Assembly (NCBI GenBank): GCA_028751055.1
Contig: JAQZDD010000006.1
Location: forward strand, 1-15,016
From: Euryarchaeota archaeon Ods04
Lineage (GTDB): Archaea; Halobacteriota; Halobacteria; Halobacteriales; Halorutilaceae
Length of the DNA stretch: 15,016 nt
Direction: 5' to 3'
Shown in pieces: positions 12,957-15,016 of this stretch. Position numbers and translations under genes: made by a program. The first letter of the stretch is position 1. Every line of letters starts with the position of its first letter. The notes under the pieces were generated by a model. It made no database searches, had not been told where the DNA came from, and worked only from the letters and a program-made list of their open reading frames with translations.

Positions 12957-13636
12957 CAGTCAGCACCCCCGTCCACTTGAACCTCTTCGTCGGTCAGACG
13001 TATGCCCGCTGTCGGTGCCTTAGTCGACATAGCGTCCAACGCATTCTGCGTGCTTCTTCTGTCGGGGTATGCCGTCGTGCTCTCGGCTAAGGCTTCGCCG
13101 TCGCTACCGTAAAGCGTCCAGCCCCAGCCTTCCGACCTTCTTACGATGGAGTAGTACGGGTGCCGGACGGCGTCGGGGCTTCTGTCGACCGGAACCGGTG
13201 TTGCCGTCAACGGAACGACGACCATGCCCGCGCCTAAGAGCAGGAGACCGCCTGTGTAGGTGAGTATGACCGGGAGAGGTCCTGCGAAAGTCCATCCGCT
13301 CGGGTAGAGCGTCACGAACCAGACGACAGCGGAGGCGCAGACGAGCAGTCCCAGTGCACCGACAGCGGAAGCGGACGGCTGGAGCGGAAGACGGAACGTG
13401 ACGCCTAGTAGCGCGACAGGCAACGCGAAAGCAGAGAGAGCTATTCCCACCTGCCTGTAACTCCAGTAAGTTGGGTCTCCGCGTGGGAACGTTGAACCCC
13501 AGAGGAACGACGCTATCCCTACTACTCCGATTAGTATACCCGTGACTATGAGCCAGTAACCGTACGCCTCAATAGACGTGCTGTCCGGATTTATGCGCGA
13601 TGTGTAGACACGTGTGAGGATGTTTTGGGGGGACAT
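12956..13636 (-). CDS. Four-TM protein with a C-terminal YegP/DUF1508-like module
   Basis: A 226-residue protein with four hydrophobic segments (about 27-46, 62-80, 90-110, 120-145) and a cytoplasmic-type C-terminal module (160-212). The module, Y-Y-S-I-V-R-R-S-E-G-W-G-W-T-L-Y-G-S-D-G, looks like the same fold as the two modules in the glycosyltransferase it precedes. It resembles a haloarchaeal membrane family that I recall as DUF7139, unverified. The gene is first in a two-gene operon: its TGA shares one base with the ATG of the glycosyltransferase. A clear TATA box (gatatatat, minus strand of 13659-13667) lies 27 bases before its ATG. It is probably a partner or regulator of the glycosyltransferase in making or exporting a surface polymer; this is inferred from fusion of the same module and gene order. 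Confidence 0.82.
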   Translation of the reverse strand: MSPQNILTRVYTSRINPDSTSIEAYGYWLIVTGILIGVVGIASFLWGSTFPRGDPTYWSYRQVGIALSAFALPVALLGVTFRLPLQPSASAVGALGLLVCASAVVWFVTLYPSGWTFAGPLPVILTYTGGLLLLGAGMVVVPLTATPVPVDRSPDAVRHPYYSIVRRSEGWGWTLYGSDGEALAESTTAYPDRRSTQNALDAMSTKAPTAGIRLTDEEVQVDGGAD

Positions 13637-13886
13637 ACTGCTGATACGTCGCGTGAGGATATATATGCATCTATCCCTTAATGAATTTCCGTGTTATTTG
13701 CCGAAATAAAGATGGGTAACTGTACTCTGCTGAACCGAACCGTCCGCACTGAAGACCGCCAACCGAACTTGGGCTGACTGAGAAGTCCACGAAAGGCAAG
13801 GTACGCCGACGTAGGATACTTTCTCTCATTTTACGGTGAAAAATTTAGATAGAGTTAAGTGTTTAGGTGCTAATAGGTTACCAGTT
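13637..13886. promoter_or_regulatory. 250-base divergent promoter region
   Basis: This holds the TATA box of the four-TM/glycosyltransferase operon (13659-13667) and, at the other end, gagttaagt (13852-13860) about 30 bases before the DUF4870 gene ATG. The middle (13720-13830) has several gaac/ctga words but no fold or open frame that I trust. The DUF4870 frame is open back to 13836, but those 17 codons overlap the TATA box and I exclude them. Confidence 0.45.
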
Positions 13887-14306
13887 ATGTCAACAGAAGA
13901 CGCTACATCGGGTCAAGCATCGGCAGGGGAAACAGCGACGCAGTCGGGGTTGGACGAGAACGTGGCAGGCGCGCTCGCGTACATACTCGGCTTGCTGTCG
14001 GGGCTTTTCTTCTACGTTACGGAGGACGAGAACGAGTTCGTGCGTTTCCACGCGCTTCAGAGCATCATATTCAGCGTAGCGGCGTTCGTCCTGTACTGGG
14101 TGCTCAACACCATACTCATGTCGCTGGTCTTCACCCCTGGTATGTGGACAGCGGGCGGGGGACTGCTGTTCAGTCTCATCTCGCTTGTCATATCGCTCGT
14201 CTCGCTCGCGCTTCTAGGCATCTGGATATTCCTGATGTACAAGGCGTACAACGGCGAGATGTACAAGCTACCGGTCATCGGTAACTTAGCCGAGCAGAAC
14301 GTTTAG
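13887..14306 (+). CDS. DUF4870/Tic20-like small membrane protein
   Basis: A 139-residue membrane protein. After a 22-residue Ser/Thr/Glu-rich soluble start it has hydrophobic segments at about 27-43, 57-80 and 92-118 (the last perhaps the end of a longer hairpin), with the family-typical V-T-E-D-E-N-E-F-V-R-F-H-A-L-Q-S-I loop (44-60) between the first two, and Y-K-A-Y-N-G-E-M-Y-K-L-P-V-I-G at the C-terminus. This matches the DUF4870 / Tic20-like family common in haloarchaea and bacteria. Function is unknown; the similarity to chloroplast Tic20 does not prove transport. The ATG at 13887 fits the upstream TATA-like box. It converges with the lipoprotein gene, 17 bases between stops. Confidence 0.87.
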   Translation: MSTEDATSGQASAGETATQSGLDENVAGALAYILGLLSGLFFYVTEDENEFVRFHALQSIIFSVAAFVLYWVLNTILMSLVFTPGMWTAGGGLLFSLISLVISLVSLALLGIWIFLMYKAYNGEMYKLPVIGNLAEQNV

Positions 14307-14323
14307 CTCTTCTACGTCTGTAT

Positions 14324-15001
14324 TCAGAAGTCAGGTAGGTTGTCGGGCATGTCGTCCGGCATATCATCGGGCATGTCGTCAAAGTCCTCGGGGCTGAAGT
14401 CGCCCGGTCCGGGCATCTCTATCTCGTTACCGTCTCTGTCGTAGAGGCTCATCTCCTCCATCACGCCGCCGCGCATCTCCCACGAAGCCAGCAGTCTGTC
14501 TTCCGTGTCGTACATCTCTAAGATACCGTCTTGGAGTTCTTCGTCGGGGTCCATCGTCTGCAGGTCGTTCATCGATATCCAGAAGTCAACGTTACCGACT
14601 GTCCTGCCTTCGAGACCTTCCATCTCGGCGGGCATCTCCTCGAACGTCTCTTCTACACCTGTCCCTTCGTACTCAAACTCGAACTTGCAGAAGTCGGTTC
14701 CGTCACGCGTCTCCTCGCCTATGACTGTCACTGTAGTCGTCTCGACACCGTCCTCGGGGTCCTCGAACGTGTAAGTCTGGCTCGCTCCCGGCTGACAAGT
14801 TGCGAGTGCCATGTCGGGGTCGCCTGTCATCTCGCCGTCGTCGGGTTCGGTCATGTCGTTGGCTCCGTCGTCAGCATCGTCGTCTCCGGCAGGTTCACCC
14901 ACGTCGTCGGTTTCTTCCGGCTCAGTGTCTCCGTCTCCTACACATCCCGCGAGAGCTACTGCGAGCACGACGAGTCCTATTATTACCAGTTTTCTGTTCA
15001 T
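14324..15001 (-). CDS. Lipoprotein with PDDM repeat tail, paralogue of the 4862-5353 gene
   Basis: A 225-residue predicted lipoprotein: basic start (M-N-R-K), hydrophobic segment, lipobox L-A-G-C with Cys20, and a long Asp/Glu/Thr linker (22-65) typical of haloarchaeal lipoproteins. The extracytoplasmic domain has C69 and C105, spaced like the two cysteines of the smaller lipoprotein upstream. It shares with it G-V-E-T-T-T-V-T-V, D-G-x-L-x-M, and a final D-R-D-G-N-E-I-E-M-P. The C-terminus adds four tandem tetrapeptides M/L-P-D-D/N/F from residue 210. The start at 15001 lies 15 bases from the window end, so its promoter is not visible. Binding partner and function are unknown. Confidence 0.88.
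   Translation of the reverse strand: MNRKLVIIGLVVLAVALAGCVGDGDTEPEETDDVGEPAGDDDADDGANDMTEPDDGEMTGDPDMALATCQPGASQTYTFEDPEDGVETTTVTVIGEETRDGTDFCKFEFEYEGTGVEETFEEMPAEMEGLEGRTVGNVDFWISMNDLQTMDPDEELQDGILEMYDTEDRLLASWEMRGGVMEEMSLYDRDGNEIEMPGPGDFSPEDFDDMPDDMPDDMPDNLPDF
14327..14374 (-). repeat. Four tandem 12-base repeats in the lipoprotein 3' end
   Basis: Four in-frame 12-base units (gtcgggcatgtc-like on the plus strand) encode Met-Pro-Asp-Asp, Met-Pro-Asp-Asp, Met-Pro-Asp-Asn and Leu-Pro-Asp-Phe at residues 210-225. The first two differ by synonymous changes and the last is most diverged, as expected of an old slippage or unequal-crossover expansion. The smaller paralogue lacks it. Confidence 0.7.
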
Positions 15002-15016
15002 TCTACCACGGAAACT

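Noticed and set aside
1..15016. CRISPR array, rRNA, transposase, toxin-antitoxin or defence operon
   Set aside because: No regularly spaced repeats, no rRNA-like sequence and no matching protein motifs were seen. The CPBP protease is sometimes called 'Abi', but nothing around it suggests phage defence.

Overview
The window looks like a chromosomal segment of a halophilic archaeon (class Halobacteria); I cannot name the genus. The evidence is the strongly acidic proteins, a deoxyhypusine synthase, an archaeosine-pathway radical SAM enzyme (RaSEA), an RNA ligase of the Pab1020 type, lipoproteins with long Asp/Glu-rich linkers, and a tRNA gene without an encoded CCA. Almost every gene has an AT-rich TATA-like element centred about 25-30 bases before its start codon and no Shine-Dalgarno sequence, so most transcripts appear leaderless. 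I used that spacing to choose starts. ATA and AGA/AGG codons are used freely, which is less extreme than in the most GC-rich haloarchaea.

Layout. 1-1225: an RNA-processing pair, with the N-terminal part of an RNA ligase (minus strand, cut by the window edge) divergent from an RNA-free RNase P/'RNA ligase partner' (HARP) gene. 1222-4592: a minus-strand block with a small helical protein translationally coupled to RaSEA, a winged-helix-like protein, a small haloarchaeal hypothetical protein and deoxyhypusine synthase. 4695-4860: tRNA-Thr(GGT) followed by a second copy of its own 3' end, which looks like an attachment-site scar. 4862-5353: a lipoprotein. 5500-6414: an AT-richer stretch with hairpins, a two-TM miniprotein, and an unusual two-cistron unit of 49 and 66 codons. 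6468-9329: a four-TM protein, a CPBP intramembrane protease, a cold-shock protein and a membrane-anchored extracytoplasmic protein. 9410-9964: a HemG-like flavodoxin. 10032-13636: a cell-surface polysaccharide region with a 29-codon leaderless ORF, an NAD-dependent sugar epimerase, and convergent to them a two-gene operon of a four-TM protein and a membrane GT2 glycosyltransferase. 13887-15001: a DUF4870/Tic20-like membrane protein and a second lipoprotein paralogous to the first.

The best candidates for something under-described are: (i) the GT2/four-TM operon, whose two proteins both end in modules that look like the same small Trp-containing (YegP/DUF1508-like) fold; (ii) short ORFs placed exactly at leaderless promoter distance and joined to the next start (6065-6214 and 10032-10121); (iii) the tRNA-Thr 3'-end duplication; (iv) an 18-bp near-perfect palindrome next to a TATA box at 3135-3152. 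I saw no CRISPR array, rRNA, transposase or recognisable defence operon.
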